From G041228335 sp964580905 (GTDB lineage: Bacteria; Pseudomonadota; Alphaproteobacteria; Puniceispirillales; UBA1172), in contig CAZOLR010000005.1 in the NCBI GenBank assembly GCA_964580905.1, positions 15,716 through 79,715 on the forward strand: a stretch of 64,000 bases of DNA, read 5' to 3'. Of this stretch, positions 33,816 through 42,803 are shown piece after piece. The notes under the pieces are model-generated. The model searched no databases and was not told the DNA's origin. It was given only the letters and a program-made list of their open reading frames with translations. Each line of letters begins with the position of its first letter. Position 1 is the stretch's first letter. The translations under genes and the position numbers were made by a program.

Positions 33816-35153
33816 ATGTCTGATATGTTGCCAAAATTAATGGATATGCTGCTCGACCGGGCGCAGAAGGCTGGCGCTGATGCGGCTGATGCGGTGGTTG
33901 CGGGCGGCTTTGGTCATTCTGTCTCGGTCCGGCTTGGTGAGGTGGAATCGATAGAACGTTCCGAAGATCATGATATCGGCCTCAGGGTTTTTGTCGGCAA
34001 GCGCAATGCCAGCATCTCCACCAGCCGCCTTGATGAGGACAGTATCGCTGAACTGGCTGAACGTGCTGTTGCCATGGCCAGATGCGCGCCCGAAGACCCG
34101 TTCGCCGGCCTTGCTGACACAGCATTGCTGGCCACCGATATCCCTGATCTCGATATCTGTGACCCGGATGAGCCGGATGCCGAAACACTGAAGGCCGAAG
34201 CGATGGAAGCGGAAGACGCCGCAAGGTCGATGCCCGGCATCTCCAATTCCGAAGGCGGCAGTTCATCCCATGGCATGGTTGATGTCATGATCGCAACCTC
34301 AGCCGGATTTTCCGGCCGTTATCAGCGCAGCTCAAGCGGTATTTCCGCCATGGTCCTGGCTGAAAAAAACGGCGTGATGGAACGGGATTACGATTACACT
34401 TCTGCTGTCTGGCGGTCTGATCTCGAAAAACCGGCCGATATCGGCCGCCGCGCCGCCGAACGCACCCTCAGCCGCCTTGGCGCAACACGCCCGCCCACCG
34501 GCAGTTATCCGGTGATTTACGATGCCCGGATATCACGTTCCATCGCCGGCCATGTTGCCTCAGCCATCAATGGCAGTGCCATCGCCCGCGGGACAAGCTT
34601 TCTTAAAGACAAGATGGACCAGAAAATAGCCGCGGACGGCATTTCCCTTGTCGATGATCCGCTGCGGCCCCGCGGCATGGGATCCTCACCTTTTGACGGG
34701 GAAGGCCTGCCCCGGCGTCGCCGGATCATGGTGGAAGACGGCGTGCTCAAGGGCTGGTTTCTTGATCTGGCCTCAGCGCGTCAACTCGGGCTTGACCCTA
34801 CAGGAAATGCCGGACGCGGGGTGGGTGGTCCGCCTTCTGCCGGCCCGTCCAACTGGATCATGGAACCGGGGCAACTGACCCGGGATGAACTTATCGCCGG
34901 GGTTGAGGAAGGGTTTCTGGTCACGGAAATGATCGGCTCTTCGGTCAGCCTGATCACCGGGGATTACAGCAGGGGCGCGGCCGGTTTCTGGATCAGGGAT
35001 GGCAAGATCAGCCACCCGGTCACGGAGGCGACCATTGCCGGAAACCTCAAGGATATGCTGATGCATATCACCCTTGCCGATGATCTGGACCTGACCAAAT
35101 CCACTGCCGCGCCAAGTCTTCGTATCGACGGCATGACCGTGGCAGGAGCCTGA
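33816..35153 (+). CDS. pmbA: PmbA/TldE, non-catalytic partner of TldD
   Basis: A 445-residue member of the TldD/PmbA superfamily that lacks the H-E-x-x-x-H zinc site, as expected for the TldE/PmbA half of the heterodimer. Family signatures seen are V-R-L-G-E-V-E-S-I-E-R at the N-terminus, G-L-R-V-F-V-G-K-R-N-A-S, then G-T-S-F-L-K-D-K and G-x-x-S-P-F-D-G-E-G. The latter part carries D-P-T-G-N-A-G-R-G and S-V-S-L-I-T-G-D-Y-S-R-G-A-A-G-F. The open frame extends much further left, but ATG 33816 gives the family start M-S-D-M-L-P-K-L; the upstream part is antisense to argC. The catalytic partner tldD is at 25434. Confidence 0.93.
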   Translation: MSDMLPKLMDMLLDRAQKAGADAADAVVAGGFGHSVSVRLGEVESIERSEDHDIGLRVFVGKRNASISTSRLDEDSIAELAERAVAMARCAPEDPFAGLADTALLATDIPDLDICDPDEPDAETLKAEAMEAEDAARSMPGISNSEGGSSSHGMVDVMIATSAGFSGRYQRSSSGISAMVLAEKNGVMERDYDYTSAVWRSDLEKPADIGRRAAERTLSRLGATRPPTGSYPVIYDARISRSIAGHVASAINGSAIARGTSFLKDKMDQKIAADGISLVDDPLRPRGMGSSPFDGEGLPRRRRIMVEDGVLKGWFLDLASARQLGLDPTGNAGRGVGGPPSAGPSNWIMEPGQLTRDELIAGVEEGFLVTEMIGSSVSLITGDYSRGAAGFWIRDGKISHPVTEATIAGNLKDMLMHITLADDLDLTKSTAAPSLRIDGMTVAGA

Positions 35154-35157
35154 GCCC

Positions 35158-35808
35158 ATGACACCCCACCATCCACGCCGCGGATTCCGGGACTGGATGG
35201 ACCTGATGCTGAAAGATCATGGTTTTCTGCGGCTGTGGTGGCATAACCTCGATGAAATCCGCCCGGGGGTATGGCGAAGCAACCAACCCAGCCCGGGGCG
35301 GGTTCATGACGCGGCGACCCGGGGGATCAGGACGATCATCAACCTCAGGGGGCCTCGTGACGATGGCGGCTGGCGGCTCGAAAAAGAAGCCTGTGATGCC
35401 GCCGGTATCTCGCTTGTCGATTTCACCATCCGGTCACGTGCCGTGCCGGACCGGGATGTTGTTCTTGCCGCTGAGAAGCTGTTTCAGTCGGTTGAATACC
35501 CGGTCCTGATGCATTGCAAATCCGGGGCGGATCGCGCCGGCATCATGTCGGCCCTTTATATTCTGCTGATGGACAACGGAAAGCCTTCGGATGCGGCGGA
35601 AATGCTGTCGCTGAAATATCTTCATGTCCGCCAGGCCAAGACCGGCCTGCTCGACGCATTTATCGAAGCCTATGCCCCGGCCGCCGGCAGAGGAACCTCT
35701 TTCATCGACTGGGCGAGAAACGAGCTTGACCCCGATGCCATCGCCGCGGATTTTCATTCCACGTCCTGGGCGGAACGTCTGGTGGATACCGTGCTCAGGC
35801 GGGAGTGA
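35158..35808 (+). CDS. Dual-specificity/tyrosine-type phosphatase-like protein
   Basis: A 216-residue protein with the cysteine-phosphatase signature H-C-K-S-G-A-D-R-A-G, that is C-x5-R with Cys120 and Arg126. The preceding region I-R-P-G-V-W-R-S-N-Q-P and I-I-N-L-R-G-P-R is typical of the DSP/atypical tyrosine phosphatase group found near lipid A and polysaccharide genes. A likely general acid is Asp100 or Asp98 in A-V-P-D-R-D. Substrate unknown: phosphoprotein or phosphorylated carbohydrate or lipid. No signal peptide. It follows pmbA by four bases and converges on the msbA-like gene with a one-base gap. Confidence 0.83.
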   Translation: MTPHHPRRGFRDWMDLMLKDHGFLRLWWHNLDEIRPGVWRSNQPSPGRVHDAATRGIRTIINLRGPRDDGGWRLEKEACDAAGISLVDFTIRSRAVPDRDVVLAAEKLFQSVEYPVLMHCKSGADRAGIMSALYILLMDNGKPSDAAEMLSLKYLHVRQAKTGLLDAFIEAYAPAAGRGTSFIDWARNELDPDAIAADFHSTSWAERLVDTVLRRE

Positions 35809-37569
35809 TCATTCGGCAAAATGCTGAAGCGCGCAGAGCCGTGCGTAAAGCCCGTTCTGCCGGATCAGATCAGCATGGGTGCCTGTTTCCACTATCCGGC
35901 CCTTATCCATGACAAGGATTGTGTCGGCTTTCTGCACCGTGGAAAGGCGATGCGCAACGACAAGGGTTGTCCGCCCCCTGGCCAGTTGATCCAGCGCGTC
36001 CTGTATCTGGCTTTCGGCTTCGGCATCAAGGGCGCTGGTCGCCTCATCCAGAAGCAGGATGGGCGCATCTTTCAGGATGGCACGGGCAATGGCGATCCGC
36101 TGACGCTGGCCACCGGAAAGACGGCCGCCCCCCTCACCCACCACCGTTTCATACCCTTCGGGCTGGGCAAGAATAAAGGTATCAGCCGCCGCCATCCGGG
36201 CCGCCGCCTCAATCGCCGCATCATCGGCATCCAGACGGCCAAGACGTATATTGTTGCGGATCGTGTCGTTGAACAGAACCTGATCCTGACTAACCAGGGC
36301 AACAGCCGCCCTTACATCTTCAAGTCGCATCCCGGCAACAGGCTGGCCGTCCATCGTAATCTTTCCTGCTGAGCCGTCATAGAAACGGGGCAAGAGATTG
36401 ATGATGGTTGTTTTGCCTGCCCCGCTCGGCCCCACCAGTGCCACCACCTCACCGGGTCGGGCCGTGAAGCTCACGTCCCGGACAGCGGGCGTATCCCCGT
36501 AGTGAAAAGACACCTTGTCAAAAGTGATCTCGCCCCTGATTTCAGTCAGCGCAACGGCCCCTTCAGGGCTTGAAATTTCAGGCCGGATATCAAGCAGGCC
36601 GAAAATGCGGCTCGCCGCCGCCACCGCTTCCTGCACCACGGCGTTGAGCGTGCCCAGCCCCCTGATGGGCTGAACCAGCATCAGGAGCGCCGTGATAAAT
36701 CCCGCCACATCACCGACCTGCATATCGCCGTTTGCAACCCGCCAGCCGGCAAGCGCTATCACCCCGGCAACAGCGACACCGCCCAGCACTTCAAGGATAG
36801 GATCAATCCGCGCCCGCCCGAGCGCCAGCCGGAACAGTTTTTCAAAGAGACGGTCAAAGGCAAGAGACGTCCGGCGTTCTTCGTGATCTTCCAGCGAGTA
36901 GGCCCGGACCATCCGCCCGCCCTGCAGGGTTTCGTTCATCAGCGCCGTGACATCAGCCATATGTTCCTGCAAGGCGCCTGTCTCTTTCCGCTGGCGACGG
37001 CCAATGGCAAGGATCGGCTGCATGGCGAGAGGATACACCACCAGCACCACCGCGGTCAGCAGCCAGTCAAACCAGATCATCATCCCGACCATGGCCACTA
37101 TCATCAGCGTATCCCGGACCAGATTATTCGCGAGCCGCGTCAGGGCTTCGCGGATGACCAGAATATCGTTCATCACCCGGCTGACATATTCCCCCGCAGG
37201 TGCCGCCTGTATCAGGGCAAGATCAGCACCGATCAGATGTGCCGCCATTTTCTTCTGGATGGATGTCGTTATCCGGAGCGCCAGTCGCGTTACCTGACGG
37301 ACCTGAAAATACATAGCCAGCCCCTTGATCAGGGTGATCACGATAATAAGCGGGGGGATCTGCCAGATCAGGTCCGGATCAGCAGCGCCAAGGCTGTCAA
37401 AAACATGCCGGATCAGCGCCGGATAGGCCGATGCGGCCCCGGACACTATTGCCATAAGCACCAGTGCCACCCCAAGTGCCCTGGCGTGTTGCCTGACCCA
37501 TTCCCGCCACAGACGGGACAGAACGGCACGGGTTCCGGCGGGAGCTTCTGGATGTGATGCGGTTGTCAT
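35809..37569 (-). CDS. ABC transporter, lipid A exporter MsbA-like (fused permease-ATPase)
   Basis: A 586-residue half-transporter. The N-terminal six-helix exporter domain (about 30-320) is followed by the nucleotide-binding domain: Walker A G-P-S-G-A-G-K-T-T, signature L-S-G-G-Q-R-Q-R-I-A-I-A-R, Walker B I-L-L-L-D-E-A-T-S-A-L-D, and the switch His in V-V-A-H-R-L-S-T. The next genes make LPS and lipid A, so flipping lipid A-core is the probable job; similar genes for other lipids or peptides cannot be excluded. Its start overlaps the GT9 stop by four bases, which couples it to the glycosyltransferase. Confidence 0.9.
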   Translation of the reverse strand: MTTASHPEAPAGTRAVLSRLWREWVRQHARALGVALVLMAIVSGAASAYPALIRHVFDSLGAADPDLIWQIPPLIIVITLIKGLAMYFQVRQVTRLALRITTSIQKKMAAHLIGADLALIQAAPAGEYVSRVMNDILVIREALTRLANNLVRDTLMIVAMVGMMIWFDWLLTAVVLVVYPLAMQPILAIGRRQRKETGALQEHMADVTALMNETLQGGRMVRAYSLEDHEERRTSLAFDRLFEKLFRLALGRARIDPILEVLGGVAVAGVIALAGWRVANGDMQVGDVAGFITALLMLVQPIRGLGTLNAVVQEAVAAASRIFGLLDIRPEISSPEGAVALTEIRGEITFDKVSFHYGDTPAVRDVSFTARPGEVVALVGPSGAGKTTIINLLPRFYDGSAGKITMDGQPVAGMRLEDVRAAVALVSQDQVLFNDTIRNNIRLGRLDADDAAIEAAARMAAADTFILAQPEGYETVVGEGGGRLSGGQRQRIAIARAILKDAPILLLDEATSALDAEAESQIQDALDQLARGRTTLVVAHRLSTVQKADTILVMDKGRIVETGTHADLIRQNGLYARLCALQHFAE

Positions 37570-38656
37570 TCGCCTGTTTTACGCCGTTTTTCCGATTTCG
37601 ACAATCGCGCAGACGGGCTGAGCCCTGCCGCTTTCAGTTCACGCACCGCTTCGGCCATCACCTCATCCGGCCGGATGTCATCTATACTGCCGGGAATATC
37701 AAGCCTCGTTTTATCGGCCGGGAGGACTGTTTTGATCAGGGGTGAGTCCAGCACAGCAAGAGTGCTGGCAAATATCCGCACCGCCGGTGTCCCCACCGCG
37801 GCGGCGATATTGATCAGGCTGGTATCGTTGCCGATATAGAGCCTCGCCGCGGCATGAAGCGCGATCACCGTTGCAACCGACTGATCAAAGATCAGCATCG
37901 GTTTCGGTGTTTCAGGGGATAGTAATCTCAATATTTCCTCACCTATTTCGCTTTCCGCAGGACTGCCGCAAAGCGCAATTGTCAGTTGAGGAAACCGTGC
38001 GCTGATCTGATCTGCAAGAGAGGCGAAGTGTTGCGGCGACCAGCGACGCGGGGCATCCGCCGCACCGACACCAAAAATGACCAGTGGTCCGGCGTTCTTG
38101 AGGAGACCGGCGGCACCTGCGCGTGCCGTATCAGAAGGAACAAGCCGGGGATGGGTATCCTGAGGCACAATCCCTTTCCGGGTGAAGAATGCCGATGCGG
38201 CATCACGGGGATGCGCCCGCCGATATGATGCCTCAAGGCCCGCGCCTGTGTTGAGAAACCAGCTTTGTTTGCCTAATCCGTATCCGGATCTTGACGGTAT
38301 GCCCGCAAGCCAGGCCGCGGCCGCGTAACGCCAGCTCCGGTGCAGGATCCAGACTTCATCGGCTTCAACGGAGACAAGTGCCCACACCATCCGGAAGAAC
38401 CCGAAAATACCGTCATGCCTCCCCTTTTTTCCCCGCTGGGAGCGAAACAACGGGACAATTTCAAGCCCGCCATGCTCCGCCAGCACCATTTCTGCCTGCG
38501 CAGAAGGTTTGGCCATCAGCACAGCTCTGAACATACGGCTTTCCATGACAGCATCAAGCCAGGGCTTGTGCCAGACCATATCACCAATCCCGACCATCGG
38601 CTGAATGATCAGAAGGCGGGGAGACGGGTCTTCGGAGGAAACGGCTTCGGACCGGC
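37566..38656 (-). CDS. GT9 (heptosyltransferase) domain, probably the C-terminal half of a GT25-GT9 fusion
   Basis: Family 9 glycosyltransferase, the ADP-heptose:LPS transferase type. Typical elements are L-L-I-I-Q-P-M-V-G-I-G-D-M-V-W at the start, W-x-L-H-R-S-W-R-Y, G-V-G-A-A-D-A-P-R-R-W-S-P-Q-H-F-A-S-L, and the nucleotide-sugar site Y-I-G-N-D-T-S-L-I-N-I-A-A-A-V-G-T-P. An ATG at 38597 would give 343 residues but would cut off the first beta strand. The frame has no stop and no ATG/GTG/TTG from there to the N gap at 38657. The 55 bases beside the gap recur exactly on its other side, and once they are merged this frame continues the GT25 frame upstream (see findings). Overlaps the msbA-like gene by four bases. 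Confidence 0.88.
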
Positions 38657-38811
38657 NNNNNNNNNNNNNNNNNNNNNNNNNNNNNNNNNNNNNNNNNNNN
38701 NNNNNNNNNNNNNNNNNNNNNNNNNNNNNNNNNNNNNNNNNNNNNNNNNNNNNNNNTGAATGATCAGAAGGCGGGGAGACGGGTCTTCGGAGGAAACGGC
38801 TTCGGACCGGC
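38602..38811. other. Assembly gap flanked by an identical 55-base overlap
   Basis: 100 N at 38657-38756. The 55 bases before it (38602-38656) are identical to the 55 bases after it (38757-38811), beginning TGAATGATCAGAAG and ending TTCGGACCGGC. This is the pattern of two contigs that overlap by one k-mer but were joined with a default N spacer. The real molecule probably contains the 55 bases once and no missing sequence. Confidence 0.9.
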
Positions 38812-39577
38812 TCGTCGCCAGCCTTTCCCTGATGCGGTTCAGGTAAGAAGGGAAGAAAAAGCGCTTTTTGACGGAATCCCCGGCACGCACCAGACGTCTT
38901 GAAAGCCAGTGCCGGACCGTATCATTCGTCCAGTTCTCAAGGTTTGTGTATCCAATGGTGGAGGTGCGGCCGTCTTCAGCAAAAAGACTGGGGAGGAGAT
39001 GCAGGATATGGCAGTCGTGATACCACCAGTGATGGATCAGGAAATCAACTTCAAAGGCAAAGCGGCGGGGATGCGTAATGAATTTGCGGGCAGCATCACG
39101 TGTGATGAAATAGCTTTCAGCCCCGAAATCATTGTGCCGCAGAACATAGAGGCCCGCCCCGTCGTTCAGATCCTTTACCTTAAATCGTCTGAGTTTTTTG
39201 CGGCGGTTTGAGAGAATGACCACATCAAGCCGGTCGGCCATCTCAACAAGACTTTTGATATGCGTTAAAACATCCGGCGTAAGTGGTTCTGCGTCATCTT
39301 CAAAAATCAGGGCATAAGGGGCATCGCTGGCAAGGAGCGCGTCCCATGCCCTGAAATGGCTCAGCGCGCAACCGATGGCATTTTCCTGCATCACATGTGC
39401 GGAAAGATACTGACGCCCGGAATGCACAAATGGCGCTTTTTCATCTTCGCTCAGCGCCGATCCCCGGACCGCATCGATGAAGACAGGGTTGAGACCTATT
39501 GACTTAAACCGTTTGACCAAAAACTTCCGACGTTCAATATTTTCCTTAAAACAAATAACGTAGGCTTCAATTTTCAT
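38757..39577 (-). CDS. GT25 (LPS glycosyltransferase) domain, probably the N-terminal half of a GT25-GT9 fusion
   Basis: Family 25 glycosyltransferase, the type that adds hexoses to lipooligosaccharide. The protein starts at ATG 39577 (M-K-I-E-A-Y-V-I-C-F) and shows E-R-R-K-F-L and A-I-G-C-A-L-S-H-F-R-A-W. The family-typical acidic motif is I-F-E-D-D-A-E-P, followed by Y-F-I-T-R-D-A-A-R-K-F. The domain ends near R-I-R-E-R-L-A, then comes a short polar linker (S-E-A-V-S-S-E-D-P-S-P-R) that runs into the N gap with no stop codon. In-frame starts at 39589 and GTG 39604 are alternatives. Collapsing the duplicated 55 bases joins it in frame to the GT9 domain at 37566-38656, total about 618 residues. 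Confidence 0.85.
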
Positions 39578-39793
39578 AGAGCGTATCATCCGTTTCAGGA
39601 ACACATGGATTGAAATATCTGTCTTGGTTCTGTTTTTTTATCGCATACGCCTGAGGGCGGCAATTCTTTTCAAGCCCGGGGAAATTCGTGCTAGGTTTGC
39701 GTAAGACAAATAGCAGGTGCAGATTGATGATGGTCCACTTGATTTTTCTTGTGGCGTCCTCTTTTGCGGGCTTTTGATACGGTAGGGTTACTG

Positions 39794-40510
39794 ATGGCGT
39801 CATGGTTGAAAAGCCCCGGAGGCATCCGGACAACATCCCGCCTCGGCGGCATGATGCTGGGCATGTTGCTCCGGACCATCCGCTGGCAGGAGATGGATGA
39901 AGGCGGGCTTGCCTTTCTTGAAGCCTCGGAAGAGGCGGCGATCATCGTCAACTGGCATTGCCGTCTTCTCGCCATTCCGTCCATGCTCGGGCGCCGTTTT
40001 CCCACGGCCTATATCATTTCCCCCTCAAATGACGGCCAGCTGATCTCCGGCACGGTTTCGGGCCTGGGGATAGAGACGATCTGGGGTTCACGCAGCAAGG
40101 GGGCTATCACCGGATACCGTGAGATGCGGCGGCGGCTTGGCTCTGGCAAACATGTCGGCATCACCCCGGACGGGCCTCGCGGCCCCGCACGTCATGCCGC
40201 TGCCGGTGCCATTACGCTTGCCCAAGCAAGCGGAGCCCCGATTATCCCTGTTGCCTGGTCCACCCGCCGGATGCCGCGGCTCGACACATGGGACAGGCTG
40301 GCCATCCCGGGGATTTTCAGCACAGGCATCCGATGCTGGGGGGCGCCTTATCGTCTGCCGAACGATGCGTCCGCTGACGCGCTGGAAGACGCACGGCTTG
40401 ACCTTGAAGACCGGCTCAACGCGATCACAGCCAGGGCCGATCACTGGGCCGGACATCCGGCGGATGATGCGGAACATCGTTATGGTATCAGCAAGGAAAA
40501 ACGGGGATGA
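39794..40510 (+). CDS. DUF374 lysophospholipid acyltransferase-like protein
   Basis: A 238-residue protein. It has I-I-V-N-W-H-C-R-L-L near residue 55, in the position of the DUF374 H-x-x-x-x-D-type acyltransferase motif, then S-N-D-G-Q-L-I and the strong signature G-I-T-P-D-G-P-R-G-P-A with A-S-G-A-P-I-I-P-V-A. The DUF374 family is related to glycerolipid acyltransferases and is typically found next to waaA in Alphaproteobacteria; the precise substrate is unknown. Start at ATG 39794, giving M-A-S-W-L-K-S-P-G-G; an upstream in-frame ATG at 39749 is less likely. The stop overlaps the waaA start by four bases (ATGA), so the two are coupled. The 189 bases before it hold the divergent promoters. 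Confidence 0.88.
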   Translation: MASWLKSPGGIRTTSRLGGMMLGMLLRTIRWQEMDEGGLAFLEASEEAAIIVNWHCRLLAIPSMLGRRFPTAYIISPSNDGQLISGTVSGLGIETIWGSRSKGAITGYREMRRRLGSGKHVGITPDGPRGPARHAAAGAITLAQASGAPIIPVAWSTRRMPRLDTWDRLAIPGIFSTGIRCWGAPYRLPNDASADALEDARLDLEDRLNAITARADHWAGHPADDAEHRYGISKEKRG

Positions 40511-41808
40511 ACCTGCTGACCCTCAACACCTACCGGTTTCTGATAACACTGATAAGGCCGTTTTTACACGTTTATCTGAGATTGCGTGCGCTCAGGGGCA
40601 AGGAAGACACCAGCCGGCTGGAAGAACGTTTCGGCAAAGCATCAAAGCCACGCCCGGACGGCATGCTGCACTGGCTTCACGGGGCGAGCGTGGGGGAGAC
40701 CGTTTCTTCGCTTGCTCTTGCCCGGGCTTTGCTGAAACATGCGCCGGAGGCCACCATCCTCATCACTTCAGGCACAGTGACCTCGGCGGTGATGGTTGAG
40801 GAAAGAGTTCGCCAGATGGCGCTGGAAGATCGTATCATTCATCAATTCATCCCCCTTGATGTGCCGCGCTGGATCCGGCGTTTTCTGGGGCATTGGCAGC
40901 CGGATACCGCCATTATCCTTGAAACCGAAATATGGCCTTCGCTGATCGCTGAAACCGACGATGCCGGTATTCCTGTTATCCTTGCTTCTGCCCAGCTTTC
41001 CGACAGATCCTTCCGTTTCTGGTCCGGAACAGGACGCAGGCTCGGGCGCGTTCTTTTCCCGAAAATCCACACCGTCTTTGCCGTGGACCAGCACCATGCC
41101 GGTAAATTTTCATCCCTTGAACACCCGCCCCGGCATGTCGTCATATCCGGGTCGATGAAAAACACCGCCGAACCATTGCCGCCGGTACCGCCGCTGCAGG
41201 ACCAGATCAATGCCGCCGCCGACGGCAGGCAGATCATTTTGCTGGCCTCCAGTCATGAAGGAGAGGAAACCCTGTTTCTCGATGCCATGGACATGCTGGG
41301 CATGCCCGAACAGTTTCTTGGGATTATAGCCCCGCGCCATATTGACCGTGCACAGAAAATTCAGACCCAAATTTCAGCCCGCGGAGAGATGGCCGATCTG
41401 CAATCTGAGAAAATCCGGCCGGAACGTCATCAGCGCTTCTGGATTGCCGACCGGATGGGTGAGATGGGAGGGCTGTTCCGTGTGGCGGATGTCATTGTGC
41501 TGGGGGGCGCGTTTCAATCGCTCGGCGGGCATAACCCGATGGAAGCCGCCGCCCTGGGCAAAGGTGTCATCAGTGGCCGGCATGTTTTCAAGAACAGGTC
41601 CGCCTTCAGTCTGCTGAAGGAACGCGGCGGCGTGATCTTTGCTGAAACGGCGGCCGATATCGCCCGTGCGGTTACCGAACTCACCACTTCGGAAACGAAA
41701 CGCAACAGCCTTAATCAGAACGCGGGCAATACCTGGCGCATGATGGCGGGCAAAGCCGATGACCTGGCCGTTCAGATCCTGCAGCTTGCGAAAAGGAAGG
41801 AGCCGTAA
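40507..41808 (+). CDS. waaA: 3-deoxy-D-manno-octulosonic acid (Kdo) transferase
   Basis: Adds Kdo to lipid IVA on the cytoplasmic face of the inner membrane. The 433-residue GT30 enzyme has an N-terminal anchor helix (about 5-22) and E-E-R-F-G near 38. H-G-A-S-V-G-E near 58 contains the catalytic glutamate region, followed by I-L-I-T-S-G-T-V-T-S and L-E-T-E-I-W-P. The C-terminal half carries the CMP-Kdo binding residues in A-S-S-H-E-G-E-E and G-G-H-N-P-M-E-A-A. Coupled to the genes on both sides: a four-base overlap with DUF374 and a one-base overlap with lpxK. Confidence 0.96.
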   Translation: MNLLTLNTYRFLITLIRPFLHVYLRLRALRGKEDTSRLEERFGKASKPRPDGMLHWLHGASVGETVSSLALARALLKHAPEATILITSGTVTSAVMVEERVRQMALEDRIIHQFIPLDVPRWIRRFLGHWQPDTAIILETEIWPSLIAETDDAGIPVILASAQLSDRSFRFWSGTGRRLGRVLFPKIHTVFAVDQHHAGKFSSLEHPPRHVVISGSMKNTAEPLPPVPPLQDQINAAADGRQIILLASSHEGEETLFLDAMDMLGMPEQFLGIIAPRHIDRAQKIQTQISARGEMADLQSEKIRPERHQRFWIADRMGEMGGLFRVADVIVLGGAFQSLGGHNPMEAAALGKGVISGRHVFKNRSAFSLLKERGGVIFAETAADIARAVTELTTSETKRNSLNQNAGNTWRMMAGKADDLAVQILQLAKRKEP

Positions 41809-42794
41809 TGCCGAAAACACCTTCCTTCTGGTACCGCCTGAGCCCGGCAAGCCACCTGACCGGGGCTGTTTTATATCCCTTAACCTTGTTCTGGCGGGCA
41901 GCAGCATGGCTGAGAGCACTGGGGACAAGCCCCCTCAAATCATCTCTGCCGGTCATCGTGATCGGCAATATAACGTCAGGCGGCACCGGCAAAACGCCGC
42001 TTGTATCCTGCCTTGCGGCGGAAGCGTATGAACGTGGATACAAGCCGGTGATCCTTACCCGCGGATATGGCGGGCGACTTGCCGGGCCCGTTTGCGCCGG
42101 CAAATATCACACCGCCACCGATATTGGTGATGAGGCTATGATGATGAGGGGAAAGGCGCCGGTCGTTATCTCCCGCAACCGGGCATCCGGTGTGAAACTG
42201 ATCGAAAATGAGGCACTTGGAGACCTCATCCTGATGGATGACGGGTTGCAGAACCCTTCTGTCCTGCCAGATAAAGCCGTGGTTGTTTTCAAGGGAAGTC
42301 TTGGTATCGGCAACGGGCAGATCATCCCCGCAGGCCCGCTCCGGGAGTCTCTTTCCCGTGGTCTTGCCCGTGCGGATGCCGTTGCCATTACCGGGGCCGA
42401 CACTACCGGACTCATGGAAAAGATCCGGCGTATCTGCCCTGACCTTCCCGCATTTGTTATCACGCGTTCGCTCAACACCGCAGATCTGGAGGCGATATCG
42501 GGGCAGAAGGTCATCGCCTTTGCGGGGATTGGTGATCCGGACGGATTTTTTGACATGCTTGGCGATGCCGGTGTCAATCTGGTTGATACGGGGATTTTTC
42601 CGGATCATCATCTTTTCCGTGATAATGAGATTGATGCGCTTGCCGCCATGGCCGACGATCAGCGGGCCGTTCTGGTCACCACTGAAAAAGACATGATGCG
42701 TATCCCTGATGCGGGGAAGCGCGGTATCCGGTGCATCCGCCTTGAAACCCGGGCTGATCCCGCACTGATAGACAAGCTGCTCCGGCGCCGGTAG
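41808..42794 (+). CDS. lpxK: Tetraacyldisaccharide 4'-kinase
   Basis: Phosphorylates the 4' position of the lipid A disaccharide. The 328-residue protein has an N-terminal membrane-associated helix (about 18-40) and the P-loop G-N-I-T-S-G-G-T-G-K-T at residues 53-63. The catalytic D-D-G-L-Q-N (family D-D-G-x-Q) lies near 143-148, then G-N-G-x-I-I-P-A-G-P-L-R-E and F-A-G-I-G-x-P-x-x-F-F. The C-terminus has F-P-D-H-H-x-F and T-T-E-K-D-M-M-R. Directly coupled to waaA; the product is the substrate of WaaA, so gene order runs opposite to reaction order. Confidence 0.96.
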   Translation: MPKTPSFWYRLSPASHLTGAVLYPLTLFWRAAAWLRALGTSPLKSSLPVIVIGNITSGGTGKTPLVSCLAAEAYERGYKPVILTRGYGGRLAGPVCAGKYHTATDIGDEAMMMRGKAPVVISRNRASGVKLIENEALGDLILMDDGLQNPSVLPDKAVVVFKGSLGIGNGQIIPAGPLRESLSRGLARADAVAITGADTTGLMEKIRRICPDLPAFVITRSLNTADLEAISGQKVIAFAGIGDPDGFFDMLGDAGVNLVDTGIFPDHHLFRDNEIDALAAMADDQRAVLVTTEKDMMRIPDAGKRGIRCIRLETRADPALIDKLLRRR

Positions 42795-42803
42795 AACAAA
42801 ACC

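Noticed and set aside
32718..35153. An 811-codon open frame on the plus strand
   Set aside because: Only the part from 33816 is pmbA. The left half runs antisense to argC, whose catalytic Cys motif and N-terminus are clear on the minus strand.
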